Below are positions 44,209 to 54,516 of a stretch of 64,000 nt of DNA, in pieces. The first letter of the stretch is position 1, and each line of letters begins with the position of its first letter. The translations under genes and the position numbers were made by a program. The DNA lies in NCBI RefSeq assembly GCF_017744155.1, contig NZ_JAGHQT010000019.1, forward strand, positions 1 to 64,000, given 5' to 3'. This DNA is from Endozoicomonas sp. G2_1 (GTDB lineage: Bacteria; Pseudomonadota; Gammaproteobacteria; Enterobacterales; Alteromonadaceae). The notes under the pieces are model-generated. The model saw only the letters and a list, made by a program, of their open reading frames with translations. It searched no databases and was not told where the DNA came from.

Positions 44209-45279
44209 TTAATCGATAGTTGTTGGTATTACCGTTAATAAAGCGCGCTGGCCTATCGCAACTTGTGCATTAGGGAAAATGATGGCTTCGCCCTGTGTCT
44301 TAGCTCTATGCTCAATGTTGCCATCGGTTGCCAACAAGTCACCTATGTTAAATTCGGTAAAGTTTTCAACGTCATCGGCAAAGTGCAAGGCAAAGTCTTG
44401 ATGATGACGATCAATGATTTGGTCGATGACAAAAAGGTTGAACTCGTCTTCTACAAACTCTGCTAAGTTAAGCGCCTGATCGCTAATCAAGTTTGCCAAG
44501 GTTTGACGAGTCGCGGCAAAGCTCGCTTGATCGTTTTCACCAAATGGCTTGACCTTACCCAATTCAACGGTAAACGCATGGGCACCAAACTGACGACTTG
44601 AGAAATAACTAAACGTTGTCGTAGGTGATTGCGACAACAAAAAGGTTTCAACACCACACGCCTTTAAGAAACAAAACTGTTCTTTGTCGTATGCTTTACC
44701 GTGTAAAAACGGATATACGGCAAATTTTTCGTGTTTAGAACCACGAATAGCAGTGTGTAAATCATAGTGATAACGAGTGCGCGTTTGGCCGTGTTGTTCA
44801 CTGAGTGCTTGACCTTGGCCAAAAAACTGTTCGACGGTTTGCTCTAGTAATAATGCGCGCTCACGCTCTTTGTTAATTAAACCTAGTCCTTGACTATGAG
44901 CACCAGAGAATAAGCGATTCATGTTCTCTTCAACAAAACGCTCGCCGATATTAATCGCCGCAGGATTGCCAAAAATAAATAACACTCGTTGCGCTAAGTC
45001 GAGTGTACCGTTCAATAACTGTTGTACTAAATCGCGACATATTTCGATTGGCGCTGTTTCATTACCATGAACCGCACAAGACAACACAATGTCTTTGGTC
45101 GTAGTACTAATATTTGCTGGCTCGAAGCTAATCAAACCAGTATCAATAACTGCCACGTTAATCGTTTGACCGCTAGCATTAGTGACATCAAATTGACTCG
45201 GGGCAAGTGAGTTAGGATGTTGGCGAGTTAGGCTGAGAAAGTCGCCTTCGGACATTAGGGTCTGCAAGTAATAGGTCAT
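44209..45279 (-). CDS. astE: Succinylglutamate desuccinylase
   Basis: Last step of arginine succinyltransferase catabolism: succinylglutamate to glutamate and succinate. 356 residues. Zinc ligands are in SCAVHGNETAPIE (His71, Glu74) and a later YHYDLHTAIRG (His); VELGKVKPFG is the catalytic Glu region. The other ast genes are not in this window, which is common for astE in this group. Confidence 0.94.
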   Translation of the reverse strand: MTYYLQTLMSEGDFLSLTRQHPNSLAPSQFDVTNASGQTINVAVIDTGLISFEPANISTTTKDIVLSCAVHGNETAPIEICRDLVQQLLNGTLDLAQRVLFIFGNPAAINIGERFVEENMNRLFSGAHSQGLGLINKERERALLLEQTVEQFFGQGQALSEQHGQTRTRYHYDLHTAIRGSKHEKFAVYPFLHGKAYDKEQFCFLKACGVETFLLSQSPTTTFSYFSSRQFGAHAFTVELGKVKPFGENDQASFAATRQTLANLISDQALNLAEFVEDEFNLFVIDQIIDRHHQDFALHFADDVENFTEFNIGDLLATDGNIEHRAKTQGEAIIFPNAQVAIGQRALLTVIPTTID

Positions 45280-45570
45280 GGCATCACATCAAGATAAAAT
45301 TTGACCGTAGTTTACCGAAAAGGCAGCTAAAATAAAGTGCTGGCTTAGCGGGTAACATAAGTTTAACTAATTGAAAATGTAAGAAATTACTGACGACTGA
45401 ATAGTTATTTGAAGATCATGATTGAACACTCAACGCTGTAGTTATTAAGCAAATAGTTATTCAACACGGCCAAAGACAAAATAAATATAAAAAGTGGTGA
45501 AATTTGTGGAGAGTAGCTTGCGCACTCTCCATTTGTTAGCCATGAGTGACGAGTTTTACTTTTGGCTCAG
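45280..45570. other. Intergenic region between astE and pgm
   Basis: No gene. A hairpin GGAGAGT...ACTCTCC (45509-45531) follows pgm on the minus strand; it lacks a good T run but may contribute to termination. Confidence 0.5.
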
Positions 45571-47217
45571 TTACAAGCCCGCATCGGTAAACGCAGTTGA
45601 AACAATTTGCTGAGCTTCGCTAATAATACGTTCAAGGTGATTGTTATCAATAAAGCTTTCGGCATAAATCTTATAGATTTCTTCAGTGCCCGATGGCCTT
45701 GCTGCAAACCAGCCGTTTTCGGTCACCACTTTTATCCCGCCAATAGCCGCGTTGTTACCCGGCGCATGGCTTAACACTTGTTCAATTTTTTCACCCGCTA
45801 AAGTATCTGCGGTAATTGCGTCGGCGCTCAGTTCGGTTAACACTTTCTTTTGTGTAAGATTAGCAACTGCTTCAACCCTACCATAACAAGGTTGTCCTAA
45901 CTGCTCCGCTAGCTCCAAATAATATTGGTATGGGTCTTTACCCGTTACCGCCAAAATCTCAGCAGCGAGTAATGTCATAACAAAACCGTCTTTATCTGTG
46001 GTCCAGCAACTACCATCACGCGCTAAAAACGAAGCGCCCGCGCTTTCTTCACCGCCAAAAGCGTATTCACCGCTGTGCAACCCATCAACAAACCACTTAA
46101 AACCAACCGGTACTTCCGACAACGGTCGTTCGATATGCTTAGCTAAACGGTCAATTAAAGAGCTTGAGACCAAGGTTTTGCCGATTTTAGCTGTTGCTGA
46201 CCAATCGCGATGGGTCATTAAATAGTGAATGGCGACCGCTAAATAATGGTTTGGGTTCATCAAACCACCCGATTTAGTAACAATACCGTGACGGTCAAAG
46301 TCTGGATCGTTACCTACAGCAACGTCAAAATCATCTTTCATCGCAATCAAGCCGGCCATAGCATAAGGCGATGAACAGTCCATGCGAATTTTGCCGTCTT
46401 TATCCAAAGGCATAAAGGCAAAACTAGCGTCGACCACAGGGTTAACAACGGTGAGATTAATCCCGTATTGCTTAGCAATAACGGGCCAGTAGTGAATACC
46501 TGAGCCGCCAAGAGGATCAACACCAATGTTAATACCAGCTTTGGCGATAGCATCAAAATCTATCGCTTGGTTCAACTCATTACTATAAAAGTGAATAAAA
46601 TCGCGCTTAGTTAACAAAGATGATTCAAGCGCTTGGCTATAGTCTAGGCGTTTAACATCGCGCAATTGGGTGGCCATGATTTCATTCGCACGCCCTTCAA
46701 TTTGCTTGGTTATCTCACCTTCAGCCGGGCCACCATGTGGTGGGTTGTACTTAATACCACCATCGGCTGGTGGATTATGAGACGGCGTAATAATTAAGCC
46801 ATCGGCTGCGTCATCACTCGATTTATTGTGATCGATGATCAAACGAGAAATGACTGGTGTTGGCGTAAAGCCTAAATCATCTTGAACAACAAGGTTAACC
46901 CCGTTAGCAATCAAAACACTGACAACATCGGCAAAGGCTGGCTCAGACAAAGCATGAGTATCTTTACCTAAAAATAACGGGCCAGTGATGCCTTGTTGCT
47001 GGCGATATTCAACGACCGCTTGTGCAATAGCGACAATATGGGCTTGATTAAAACTGAGTTTGCTAGCACTACCGCGGTGTCCTGAAGTACCAAAACTGAC
47101 CTTTTGCTCAACAACATTAACATCCGGTGTTTGTAAAAAATAATCACTGACAAGGCGGCCAATATTTATTCTATTTTCTGGTCTGGCTGCTTTACCGGCA
47201 TGAGGGTGCACTGACAT
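45571..47217 (-). CDS. pgm: Phosphoglucomutase (alpha-D-glucose type)
   Basis: Interconverts glucose 1-phosphate and glucose 6-phosphate. 548 residues with the phosphoserine loop TPSHNPP (Ser146), metal motif DPDFDRHGI, sugar-binding GGEESAGASF and the C-terminal phosphate loop RPSGTEEIYK. It keeps E. coli neighbours: seqA lies 96 bp upstream on the same strand. Confidence 0.96.
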   Translation of the reverse strand: MSVHPHAGKAARPENRINIGRLVSDYFLQTPDVNVVEQKVSFGTSGHRGSASKLSFNQAHIVAIAQAVVEYRQQQGITGPLFLGKDTHALSEPAFADVVSVLIANGVNLVVQDDLGFTPTPVISRLIIDHNKSSDDAADGLIITPSHNPPADGGIKYNPPHGGPAEGEITKQIEGRANEIMATQLRDVKRLDYSQALESSLLTKRDFIHFYSNELNQAIDFDAIAKAGINIGVDPLGGSGIHYWPVIAKQYGINLTVVNPVVDASFAFMPLDKDGKIRMDCSSPYAMAGLIAMKDDFDVAVGNDPDFDRHGIVTKSGGLMNPNHYLAVAIHYLMTHRDWSATAKIGKTLVSSSLIDRLAKHIERPLSEVPVGFKWFVDGLHSGEYAFGGEESAGASFLARDGSCWTTDKDGFVMTLLAAEILAVTGKDPYQYYLELAEQLGQPCYGRVEAVANLTQKKVLTELSADAITADTLAGEKIEQVLSHAPGNNAAIGGIKVVTENGWFAARPSGTEEIYKIYAESFIDNNHLERIISEAQQIVSTAFTDAGL

Positions 47218-47313
47218 TTTGTTTCCTTTTAATGTTTGTTGTTTTTATTCAATTGGATTTTTATCGCTCGACAATAGTAACTCGACAACCCAATTTAACC
47301 GTCTGACAACTGA

Positions 47314-47985
47314 CTACAGAAGTTCTCTAATTTTTTCTGCATCAGCTTCGTTGTAACCCAGCGAATTTGCGACTTCAGTTAACATCATCTTTTTGCGGGT
47401 GGTGTTTGAGTTAGTAATGACCCAAAACGGACTGTCTGGAATTTGTCTTGGCTTGGTACTGCTGCCGCTTTCAGCCAATTCTGATTCAGAGCGCGCGAAA
47501 TAAAGTCGGTCACGACCACGGATATCGGTTACTAAGCCAAACTCTTGCTGATGAACGCGATAAAGTGCTGCCAAGATAATTAAGAAACGACCAACGGCAC
47601 CGCGCTGAATCGCTAATTCTTCTTTGTTGATGTAATCAAATACCGAGTCAGTTGAAGCTTTTTTATTACTAGTTTTGACACTTTTAACTGCTTTTTTATT
47701 ACTAGTTTTGACACTTTTAACTGCTTTTTCACTACTAGTTGTTTTACCTACTTTTTTAGCTTTGTTGGGCGCTGACGAAGGTTTAGCTTGTGCTGGGGGT
47801 TGCTGGTCAGCATCAGGTTCGCTTGCTTTTTCTGACACATTAACGGTTACAGTATCGTTAGCTACTTGTTCGCTTTGTTCAAATGCTAATAAACGACGCA
47901 AGATACTTGACGCGCTCTCGCCAATAAATTGAGTATTACTGGCAATATACTGATATAGCGCATCATCTACTTCGATTGTTTTCAT
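47314..47985 (-). CDS. seqA: Replication initiation negative regulator SeqA, with an enlarged linker
   Basis: Binds hemimethylated GATC sites, sequesters oriC and organises new DNA. 223 residues; E. coli SeqA has 181. The N-terminal oligomerisation domain ([22 protein letters not shown]) and the C-terminal GATC-binding domain ([49 protein letters not shown]) are conserved. The linker (about residues 50-115) is lengthened and includes the duplicated [11 protein letters not shown] segment. Neighbours pgm and ybfF are as in E. coli. Confidence 0.96.
   Translation of the reverse strand: MKTIEVDDALYQYIASNTQFIGESASSILRRLLAFEQSEQVANDTVTVNVSEKASEPDADQQPPAQAKPSSAPNKAKKVGKTTSSEKAVKSVKTSNKKAVKSVKTSNKKASTDSVFDYINKEELAIQRGAVGRFLIILAALYRVHQQEFGLVTDIRGRDRLYFARSESELAESGSSTKPRQIPDSPFWVITNSNTTRKKMMLTEVANSLGYNEADAEKIRELL
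47658..47723 (-). repeat. Two perfect 33-bp tandem repeats inside seqA
   Basis: The 33-bp unit at 47658-47690 is repeated without change at 47691-47723, followed by a partial third copy. It adds 11 residues per unit to the linker. Confidence 0.92.
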
Positions 47986-48190
47986 GAATAACCCTGAAAA
48001 AGTTCAATAACCTCATGATTATACTGCGGCAAATTAAAAGCTTCTAGAGCAATAACAGAAACCTGCCAAATTATTTCTACCATTTTGATCATTGCGCAAG
48101 TTTGATCGGGAATGGCCTTGCAACCCCCGACAAAAAACGTAAAATTCTCGCTCTTGTCAGCTAATTAACTAATCACACGAGGCAACAGCA

Positions 48191-48955
48191 ATGACATTGC
48201 TCAACTTTCAGCAACGAGGTTCCGGTCCAGATCTGATTTTGATCCACGGCCTATTGGGCAGTTTAGAAAACTTGGCAATGATCGCCAAACCGCTGAGTGA
48301 GCAATTTACCGTGACCAGCGTTGATGTGCGCAATCACGGCAGCTCTTTTGCTGAAAATAATATGGATTATCAAGTATTAGCCCAAGATGTTATCAATCTA
48401 ATGGACTATCTCAACATTGAAAAATCTGCTGTTTTGGGTCATTCAATGGGTGGTAAAATAGCGATGCAACTCGCCTTAAACCGCAGCCATCGAGTTGAAA
48501 AATTAATCGTTGCGGATATCGCACCTGTCGAGTATCCAGCACATCACACTCACATTTTAAACGGTTTGCAATCGTTAGACTTAAACCAGTTAACGAGCCG
48601 CAGCCAAGCTGACAAAGCGCTGAGTGAATATGTTGAAGAAGCAGGTGTTCGTCAATTTTTGTTGCGTAACTTAAGTGTTGAACAAGGCAAATTGCGCTTC
48701 AAATGCCATCTAGACAATATTGTTAACTGTTACCCACAAATTATGACGGCCTATCAGGGCAGTGAACAATTCACAGCGCCAACTATCTTTATCAAAGGTG
48801 GCAATTCAGATTACATTCTAGCCGAGCACAAAACTCGTATTAATGAGCTCTTCCCCAACGCTAAAGCAAAAATTATTCAAGGTGCCGGCCATTGGCTGCA
48901 CGCAGAAAAAACAGTTGCCTTTAATAAAATTGTACTCGACTTTTTACTGAGTTAA
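48191..48955 (+). CDS. ybfF: Alpha/beta-hydrolase YbfF (esterase)
   Basis: 254 residues with the serine hydrolase fold: oxyanion region LIHGLLGSLEN, nucleophile elbow GHSMGGK (Ser), acid DIAPVEYP and His in AGHWLHAEK. E. coli YbfF hydrolyses short acyl esters, including palmitoyl-CoA and malonyl-CoA. Located divergently from seqA, as in E. coli. Confidence 0.93.
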   Translation: MTLLNFQQRGSGPDLILIHGLLGSLENLAMIAKPLSEQFTVTSVDVRNHGSSFAENNMDYQVLAQDVINLMDYLNIEKSAVLGHSMGGKIAMQLALNRSHRVEKLIVADIAPVEYPAHHTHILNGLQSLDLNQLTSRSQADKALSEYVEEAGVRQFLLRNLSVEQGKLRFKCHLDNIVNCYPQIMTAYQGSEQFTAPTIFIKGGNSDYILAEHKTRINELFPNAKAKIIQGAGHWLHAEKTVAFNKIVLDFLLS

Positions 48956-49132
48956 TGCAGATATAAGTGAGCCTTTTAAGCGTTAGTACAAACATTAGTA
49001 AAAGCATTTTTTGACTTGAATTAATAAAACAGACAAAAACCCACTGAATACGAACCATTTTTAATAGAAAGCTAGCCTAGTGATATGCTATAGTGCCGCC
49101 AGAATTTTTGAGGCACCAACCAACCGCATTAT

Positions 49133-49354
49133 ATGCTAGCAGAATACTTAGAAGTCATTGAGGCCATTGGCCTTAACTTATTTTTCGCATTTATTTTTAT
49201 TTTCATCGGCTTATCTATTCACGATGTGATGAAGAAAAATGATGTTCCGAAAATGGGACAAATAGTTGTTTACTTCGTACTAGTATTAGGTTGCGTTGGT
49301 TTTATTGCTAAAGGCGTGATTCAGTTTATTTGGGAAAGTCAGGGTGTTGGCTAA
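49133..49354 (+). CDS. DUF2788-family small membrane protein
   Basis: 73 residues, two helices (about 10-32 and 46-65) separated by a short loop HDVMKKNDVPKMG. This is the DUF2788 family in the ybfE neighbourhood of Alteromonadales and Vibrio. Function unknown. It precedes ybfE by 22 bp and is likely in one transcript with it. Confidence 0.85.
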   Translation: MLAEYLEVIEAIGLNLFFAFIFIFIGLSIHDVMKKNDVPKMGQIVVYFVLVLGCVGFIAKGVIQFIWESQGVG

Positions 49355-49376
49355 CGCTAACAAACGAAATTAAACC

Positions 49377-49673
49377 ATGGCGAAAGAAATAGCAGATATC
49401 ACGACCATTGATTTATTCAATGATGAAAAAAGACCGGGACGCCCGAGAACTAATCCACATTCCCGCAGTGTTCAGGTCAAAATAAACAAGCGCAACCAAG
49501 TAAAGCGTGACAAAAGCAAGGGCCTTAAGCGAGTCGAATTTAAAATTCATATCGATTTGTTCGAGCAACTCGATCAAATGGCGGTAGAGCAAAACGTTAG
49601 CCGCAGCCAGTTGATTGAATCTATGCTGACCACGTGTTTAAAGAACAAAGACAATTTATCAATTAGTAAGTAA
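49377..49673 (+). CDS. ybfE: YbfE (LexA-regulated ribbon-helix-helix protein)
   Basis: 98 residues: an N-terminal basic lead with GRPRTNPHSRSVQVKINKRNQVKRDK and then a ribbon-helix-helix motif (FKIHIDLFEQLDQMAVEQNVSRSQLIESML). In E. coli the gene is LexA-regulated; I do not see a clear LexA box upstream here. It is followed by fldA after 14 bp, the conserved order. Confidence 0.9.
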   Translation: MAKEIADITTIDLFNDEKRPGRPRTNPHSRSVQVKINKRNQVKRDKSKGLKRVEFKIHIDLFEQLDQMAVEQNVSRSQLIESMLTTCLKNKDNLSISK

Positions 49674-49687
49674 AAGGTTAACGGTAA

Positions 49688-50215
49688 ATGGCAATTGTAG
49701 GTTTATTTTTCGGTAGCGATACAGGTAATACCGAAGCAGTTAGCAAAATGATCCAGAAAAAGCTGGGCAAAAAGCTAGTCGAAGTTAAAGATATCGCCAA
49801 AAGCACTAAAGAAGAAATTGCAGAATTTGATCTACTTATTTTAGGTATTCCAACATGGTACTACGGTGAAAACCAATGTGACTGGGATGACTTCTTACCT
49901 GAATTAGAAGAAATCGATTTTAACGACAAGCTAGTGGCAATTTTTGGTTTAGGTGACCAAGAAGATTACTCTGAGTACTTCTGTGACGCAATGCAGCCAC
50001 TGCGTGATATAGCAGAAAGCAAAGGCGCTATTTTAGTTGGTCAGTGGTCAACGGAAGGATACGAATTTGAAGCATCTAAAGCATTAGTTGATGAAAATAC
50101 TTTTATCGGCTTGTGTATTGATGAAGACAGACAGCCAGAGTTAACCGAAGAGCGCGTTGACAAATGGGTAAACCAAATTTATGACGAGATGTGTTTAGCA
50201 GAGTTAGCTGACTAA
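49688..50215 (+). CDS. fldA: Flavodoxin FldA
   Basis: 175-residue FMN electron carrier used by IspG/IspH, biotin and methionine synthase systems. The FMN phosphate loop SDTGNTE is residues 9-15, and the loops with ILGIPTWYYGENQCDWDDF and GLGDQEDYSEYFCDAM are typical of long-chain flavodoxins. Located in the ybfE-fldA-fur cluster. Confidence 0.96.
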   Translation: MAIVGLFFGSDTGNTEAVSKMIQKKLGKKLVEVKDIAKSTKEEIAEFDLLILGIPTWYYGENQCDWDDFLPELEEIDFNDKLVAIFGLGDQEDYSEYFCDAMQPLRDIAESKGAILVGQWSTEGYEFEASKALVDENTFIGLCIDEDRQPELTEERVDKWVNQIYDEMCLAELAD

Positions 50216-50339
50216 TATCCGCTCTGATTTCACATCTTAATGCTTTTTTGAGTGCCGACCTTGTTGCTAACAAGTGTCGGCATTTTTATAAGTACAAGTT
50301 TATTCCTCTCGTCGACAAATAAATATTGGTAATTAAACA

Positions 50340-50885
50340 TTGGACAAAAACGTTAATATTGGCTTTGGCGCTCAACAATTTAACTTTGCCGTTTATATAG
50401 CCAATCGCCCTAACTTAGCGGAATATCAAGACATTGGTCGCGTTGTCAGCTTACAAAAAAATGAAATTTACAGCATAGGTCAAGCGTGTGGTAATGGCTG
50501 GCGAAAGGTATTTAACGTTTACGCTAAGCTGCTATATGCTCTTGAAAGCACTAGCATCAACCAAGTGTTCGTTGACTACAGAAAAGGTTGCAGCTGTTGG
50601 CAGGAGCTTAGAGACCAACATCTATTGCAGGCCAATAGTGATAGCGCACTCTTGTTTAGCCCACCACAGCTATCGGTTAACAGCAATACAATTCACATTA
50701 TCTGTGGTCGCACTTATGCCAAACAACTGATTAGCCAAGGCTTAGATACTCAGTTAAGCTGGCTCGACCAAGAATTTGCCATCGACCATCAGCAAAACAT
50801 CATTGTTTGCCCATATTTTGATTATCGGCAACTCTCTAACATCAAAATCATTCGCTTGGTCGAATTGATCAAAGAACTAAGATAA
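50340..50885 (+). CDS. Conserved hypothetical protein between fldA and fur
   Basis: 181 residues, no membrane segment. The N-terminus GFGAQQFNFAVYIANRPNLAEYQDIGRVVSL and the core QACGNGWRKVFNVYAKLLYAL are similar to an unnamed family that I recall at this place in related genomes. The earliest possible start after an in-frame stop is a TTG at 50340; no strong ribosome binding site. Cysteines CSCW and CPYF could bind metal, but this is speculation. Unknown role. Confidence 0.65.
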   Translation: MDKNVNIGFGAQQFNFAVYIANRPNLAEYQDIGRVVSLQKNEIYSIGQACGNGWRKVFNVYAKLLYALESTSINQVFVDYRKGCSCWQELRDQHLLQANSDSALLFSPPQLSVNSNTIHIICGRTYAKQLISQGLDTQLSWLDQEFAIDHQQNIIVCPYFDYRQLSNIKIIRLVELIKELR

Positions 50886-50899
50886 CCAATCAATAAATT

Positions 50900-51373
50900 T
50901 TAGCTGCGAGCACGCTTTTTTTTGCGTACGTACAGTACTCGATTCAACTTAGCGACAACATCGCCCTGCTCGTCTTTCACATAGACAGGAAATTCTGGCA
51001 AATATTTATCACCGTTGGCGGTTTTCTCAATGATATCATCGAGTACGCTTTGACTAATAACAAAGTCGGCGGTCACCCGACCCTTACCCGGCTTAACATA
51101 GTCGATATCAGCACTCTTGTCCCAAACGATATAATCACGGCCCAATTGAGCGTTGAGCATCAACATATAAAATGGGTCAGTCATCGCATATAGCAAACCA
51201 CCAAAGTGAACGCCGACCGCATTGCGGTTCCAAAAACTGAGCTTCATGCTGACCGAGGCCGTTTTAAAGTCTTCTGATAACGCTTTAACTCGAATGCCGG
51301 TAAATAGAAAAGGCGGCCAAATATTTAACAGTAATTTCATTACCCAAGCTTTGCGAAACATTGTGTTGAGCAT
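50900..51373 (-). CDS. DUF4442 hotdog-fold protein (thioesterase-like)
   Basis: 157 residues with a hotdog thioesterase fold: NIWPPFLFTGIRVKALSEDFKTASVSMKLSFWNRNAVGVHFGGLLYAMTDPFYM in outline, and C-terminal YVRKKKR. The DUF4442 family is grouped with PaaI-type thioesterases, but the catalytic Asp/Asn pattern is not obvious. The protein begins close to a possible membrane-facing helix. Function unknown. Confidence 0.85.
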   Translation of the reverse strand: MLNTMFRKAWVMKLLLNIWPPFLFTGIRVKALSEDFKTASVSMKLSFWNRNAVGVHFGGLLYAMTDPFYMLMLNAQLGRDYIVWDKSADIDYVKPGKGRVTADFVISQSVLDDIIEKTANGDKYLPEFPVYVKDEQGDVVAKLNRVLYVRKKKRARS

Positions 51374-51559
51374 TTATTGTTTAATCCACGTTCAATTCTT
51401 ATCTAGAAACTGATCGTACCAGATAAATTAATACGCTATAAGTAAAAAATCTCAATAAAATTACTTGAGTAATTAACTAAGGCTTTTCAGATGGACGATA
51501 AACTTCTATACTCTCAAGCAGAATTTCGACTTAATTACTCTAAAAGAGATTATTTTCTT

Positions 51560-52003
51560 ATGCCGGATCAAAACGAAGAGCTAAAAAGAGCTGGACTAAA
51601 AATTACCCTGCCTAGAATTAAAATCCTTGGCATTCTCCAAGATCCTGACAATCAACACATTAGTGCTGAAGATATCTATAAAATATTGCTCGATCAAAAT
51701 GATGAAATCGGCTTAGCGACTGTGTATCGCGTTCTTAACCAATTCGACGATGCGGGTATTGTTACTCGTCACCACTTTGAAGGCGGCAAATCGGTTTTTG
51801 AATTGTCTCATAAAAAGCATCACGACCACTTAGTGTGCTTAAAGTGCGGCCGAGTCATTGAATTTGAAGATGATGTCATTGAACAACGTCAGTTAGATAT
51901 TGCAGAATCTCACAATATTAAGCTGACTAACCACAGCTTGTATCTTTATGGTGAATGCGAAGATAAAGTAGCATGTGAAGAATATCGCACCAGCAACCAG
52001 TAA
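51560..52003 (+). CDS. fur: Ferric uptake regulator Fur
   Basis: 147 residues from the ATG at 51560, beginning MPDQNEELKRAGLKITLPR. The N-terminal winged helix (RIKILGILQD, EDIYKILLDQNDEIGLATVYRVLNQF) is followed by the metal-binding dimer domain (KKHHDHLVCLKCGRVIEFEDD). It represses iron-uptake genes when Fe2+ is bound. The reading frame stays open for 23 more codons up to an ATG at 51491 (MDDKLLYSQAEFRLNY); I treat that as leader. E. coli has a leader ORF, uof, before fur. Confidence 0.95.
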   Translation: MPDQNEELKRAGLKITLPRIKILGILQDPDNQHISAEDIYKILLDQNDEIGLATVYRVLNQFDDAGIVTRHHFEGGKSVFELSHKKHHDHLVCLKCGRVIEFEDDVIEQRQLDIAESHNIKLTNHSLYLYGECEDKVACEEYRTSNQ

Positions 52004-52014
52004 AGTATCAATAT

Positions 52015-52043
52015 AAAAAAACCGCGTTAATCGCGGTTTTTTT
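52015..52043 (+). terminator. Terminator of fur
   Basis: AAAAAACCGCG and CGCGGTTTTTTTA pair around TTAAT, immediately after the fur stop. Confidence 0.9.
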
Positions 52044-52074
52044 ATATCTGAAACACCAGCTTTGTTTATCCGGC

Positions 52075-52452
52075 TCATAAAGCATTTAGCGAAGAAATCC
52101 AGCTTTGTGCCTGCTCAAGGTTGGTAAATGCTTGTGACGGAAAGCTCGGCAGTACTTTCTCAGCTAAACTCTTTTGTAGATTATCTGAAACAACAACCGC
52201 AATCCCCAAACAGCCAAAAGCTTGAAATGACGCCCAGTTTTTATCAACCACCTCATATACTTTAGGTGAGCCAAAGCTGTCTTTATCCCATGTTTCTATC
52301 ACATAAAACTGCTCACAAGTCTTATTTTTTATTTCGTTAATATACTTTTGCGCACAGCTCACAACGCCTTCTTCGTTAAACGGCCCAAACGCATCAACGT
52401 AAAGTACATTCCCTTGCCAGTTCAGCTCAATTAAGCCATGCCCTTGCATCAT
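52075..52452 (-). CDS. STAS-like small protein
   Basis: 125 residues in a STAS/SpoIIAA-like pattern: GLIELNWQGNVLYVDAFGPFNEEGV, helix AQKYINEIKNKTC, strand FYVIETWDKDS, VVVSDN, and AFTNLEQAQSWI. Resembles the protein at 34440-34814 in layout but not in detailed sequence. Located convergent with fur and 81 bp downstream of the chemoreceptor gene, on the same strand. Partner unknown. Confidence 0.55.
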   Translation of the reverse strand: MMQGHGLIELNWQGNVLYVDAFGPFNEEGVVSCAQKYINEIKNKTCEQFYVIETWDKDSFGSPKVYEVVDKNWASFQAFGCLGIAVVVSDNLQKSLAEKVLPSFPSQAFTNLEQAQSWISSLNAL

Positions 52453-52533
52453 AGCGCACCTTCACCATTACAACATTATTGATGAACCAATAGATCTAAT
52501 CATAAGATAGCAAGAGTTAAGTATTTTACAAAG

Positions 52534-54516
52534 CTAAACTGTAAACCTACTCGCCAATTGTTGCAGAGCATTGGTCATGTTTAACTGATATTTAGCTGTT
52601 TCAGCAATTTCAAATGCCGCTTTATCTGACGCTTGTGAATTTTGATCAATGGTCAAAATGTTCTGCTCAAGCTCTCTAATCGTCATTGACTGTTGCTCTG
52701 TTGCCACTGCAACAACATCAATACCGCTATTTAGGTGCGCAATCGCTTGATTAATTTGATTGAGAGAGTCTTTAACAACATTAGCGCTCTCTACCGCAGT
52801 GCCAACTTTTGATTGGCTTTGGTCTATCATCGCAAATGCTTGACCAGCGCTTTCTTGGAACTGGTGAATAATGCTTTCAATTTGTCCTGTTGATTCTTGT
52901 GTTCGCTGGGCAAGAGTTCTCACTTCATCGGCTACTACCGCAAAACCTCGGCCTTGTTCGCCTGCCCTAGCCGCCTCTATGGCAGCATTCAAGGCTAATA
53001 AATTGGTTTGTTCTGCAATTGATTTAATCACATCAATAACACTGGTAATACTGTCTGAGGCTTGATGCAAACCATTAATTTTATCTGATAATTGATTGAT
53101 ATCAAAAGATAAATCTTCAGTAACATTGACGGCATGAGAAACAGCCGCTTGACTACTTTCACTCAAAGACAAGGTTTGTGCAAAATCATCTCTCGCTTCT
53201 AACGTATTTTTTGAGATATCAGCTAAACTAGCCGAAAACTCTTCAACTGCTGCAGCCACCATAGCAATACTTTGTTGCTGTCCTTTAATTTGATCAGCAT
53301 TGGTATCGCAAACACTTGAAGTCTGTTTGGCTGAAATAGCAATGTCTTGGCTTTTACTCAACAAATCTTGAATCACATCGGCAAAAGTCACTAAGGTGCT
53401 ATTGAGTCGCCCAGCAATTATACCAAGTTCACTATTACCAGAAGTTTTTGCGCGTACCGTTAAATCGTTACTCTGACCGACCGCTTTAATCACTTCAGTA
53501 ATGTCACTGACTTGTGAGCTAAGCGCTTTAGTCACCGAAGTACCAATCAAGACAATTAGTAAAAGTACAATAATAGATATTGCTATTACTAACCACAATT
53601 GCTGATAACACATGCTAATTTGCTTTGCTGTCGCGCTAATTAAATCATTTGCCAGCTTGGCTTCGGTTGCTTTGAGTGCGTTAATCCGACCGGTTGCTTG
53701 AGAGAACCAAAACTCAGGATTTTGCACTAGTTGACCTTGTGCATTGTCTAATGCGTAAGCGCGCAACCTGTTAACTTCGTCGACCGCTTTAATAGCAACC
53801 TGCTGCTGATAAAATTGTTTGTGACTATCGCTGGCACTGGTCTCAAATAACTGAAAATAGGTGTCCTGCTCAGAGACCAATCGAATAAATCGCGCTAACA
53901 AGCTTGATGAAAACTGCCCTTTGGCAAACGCGTTTGACAAAACTGCGCGCTCAACACCGGCTCTTTCTTTACCTTGTAAAAATGCCGAATAGGCATATAG
54001 CTGTTTAATCGTTTGAGGCGTCTCTGCTATCTCGATAACTAACTGAGAAACGCTCAGTAAATCTCGGTTGCGACTGGTGTAATATTTTAGTGCATCAGGT
54101 AAGGTGATCGACATTTTGTCAACCTGGCGCCTAATGGCGGTTAACTCGGCTAAATCTCTAGTTATTTTCGTGTTCAAGGTCACTAAGCGATCATCTTCAA
54201 ACGCGTGTAGTAAAAGATAATCTTGTTTTGCTGCAAGCTTTTCATTGGTTAACAAACGTTGAGCGGCTAACTTGTCGCCAAATTTACTGCCATTTGAGCC
54301 AATAAAACCTGCTGTCATACCGCGCTCTTTTTGCAGCTCGTGGACCAACTCGCTATAAACGACTGAAAGCTGAACTTGTGATGACAGTCGCTCTAACCGA
54401 GTAATATCATTTAAACTACTCATTAACATTGATACGCCAAACCAAATCGAGGTCAGCAAAGGGAAAATAACGATAAGTACAATTTTCCTTGTAAAAGATA
54501 GATCCTTGAACGTCAT
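52534..54516 (-). CDS. Methyl-accepting chemotaxis protein with NIT sensor domain
   Basis: 660 residues. Transmembrane helix 1 (about 11-31) is followed by a periplasmic NIT-type domain ([30 protein letters not shown]), transmembrane helix 2 (about 308-330), a HAMP domain and the C-terminal signalling hairpin with the core [35 protein letters not shown] domains are thought to sense nitrate or nitrite. No Che proteins lie nearby, so the receptor joins a distant system. Confidence 0.92.
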   Translation of the reverse strand: MTFKDLSFTRKIVLIVIFPLLTSIWFGVSMLMSSLNDITRLERLSSQVQLSVVYSELVHELQKERGMTAGFIGSNGSKFGDKLAAQRLLTNEKLAAKQDYLLLHAFEDDRLVTLNTKITRDLAELTAIRRQVDKMSITLPDALKYYTSRNRDLLSVSQLVIEIAETPQTIKQLYAYSAFLQGKERAGVERAVLSNAFAKGQFSSSLLARFIRLVSEQDTYFQLFETSASDSHKQFYQQQVAIKAVDEVNRLRAYALDNAQGQLVQNPEFWFSQATGRINALKATEAKLANDLISATAKQISMCYQQLWLVIAISIIVLLLIVLIGTSVTKALSSQVSDITEVIKAVGQSNDLTVRAKTSGNSELGIIAGRLNSTLVTFADVIQDLLSKSQDIAISAKQTSSVCDTNADQIKGQQQSIAMVAAAVEEFSASLADISKNTLEARDDFAQTLSLSESSQAAVSHAVNVTEDLSFDINQLSDKINGLHQASDSITSVIDVIKSIAEQTNLLALNAAIEAARAGEQGRGFAVVADEVRTLAQRTQESTGQIESIIHQFQESAGQAFAMIDQSQSKVGTAVESANVVKDSLNQINQAIAHLNSGIDVVAVATEQQSMTIRELEQNILTIDQNSQASDKAAFEIAETAKYQLNMTNALQQLASRFTV

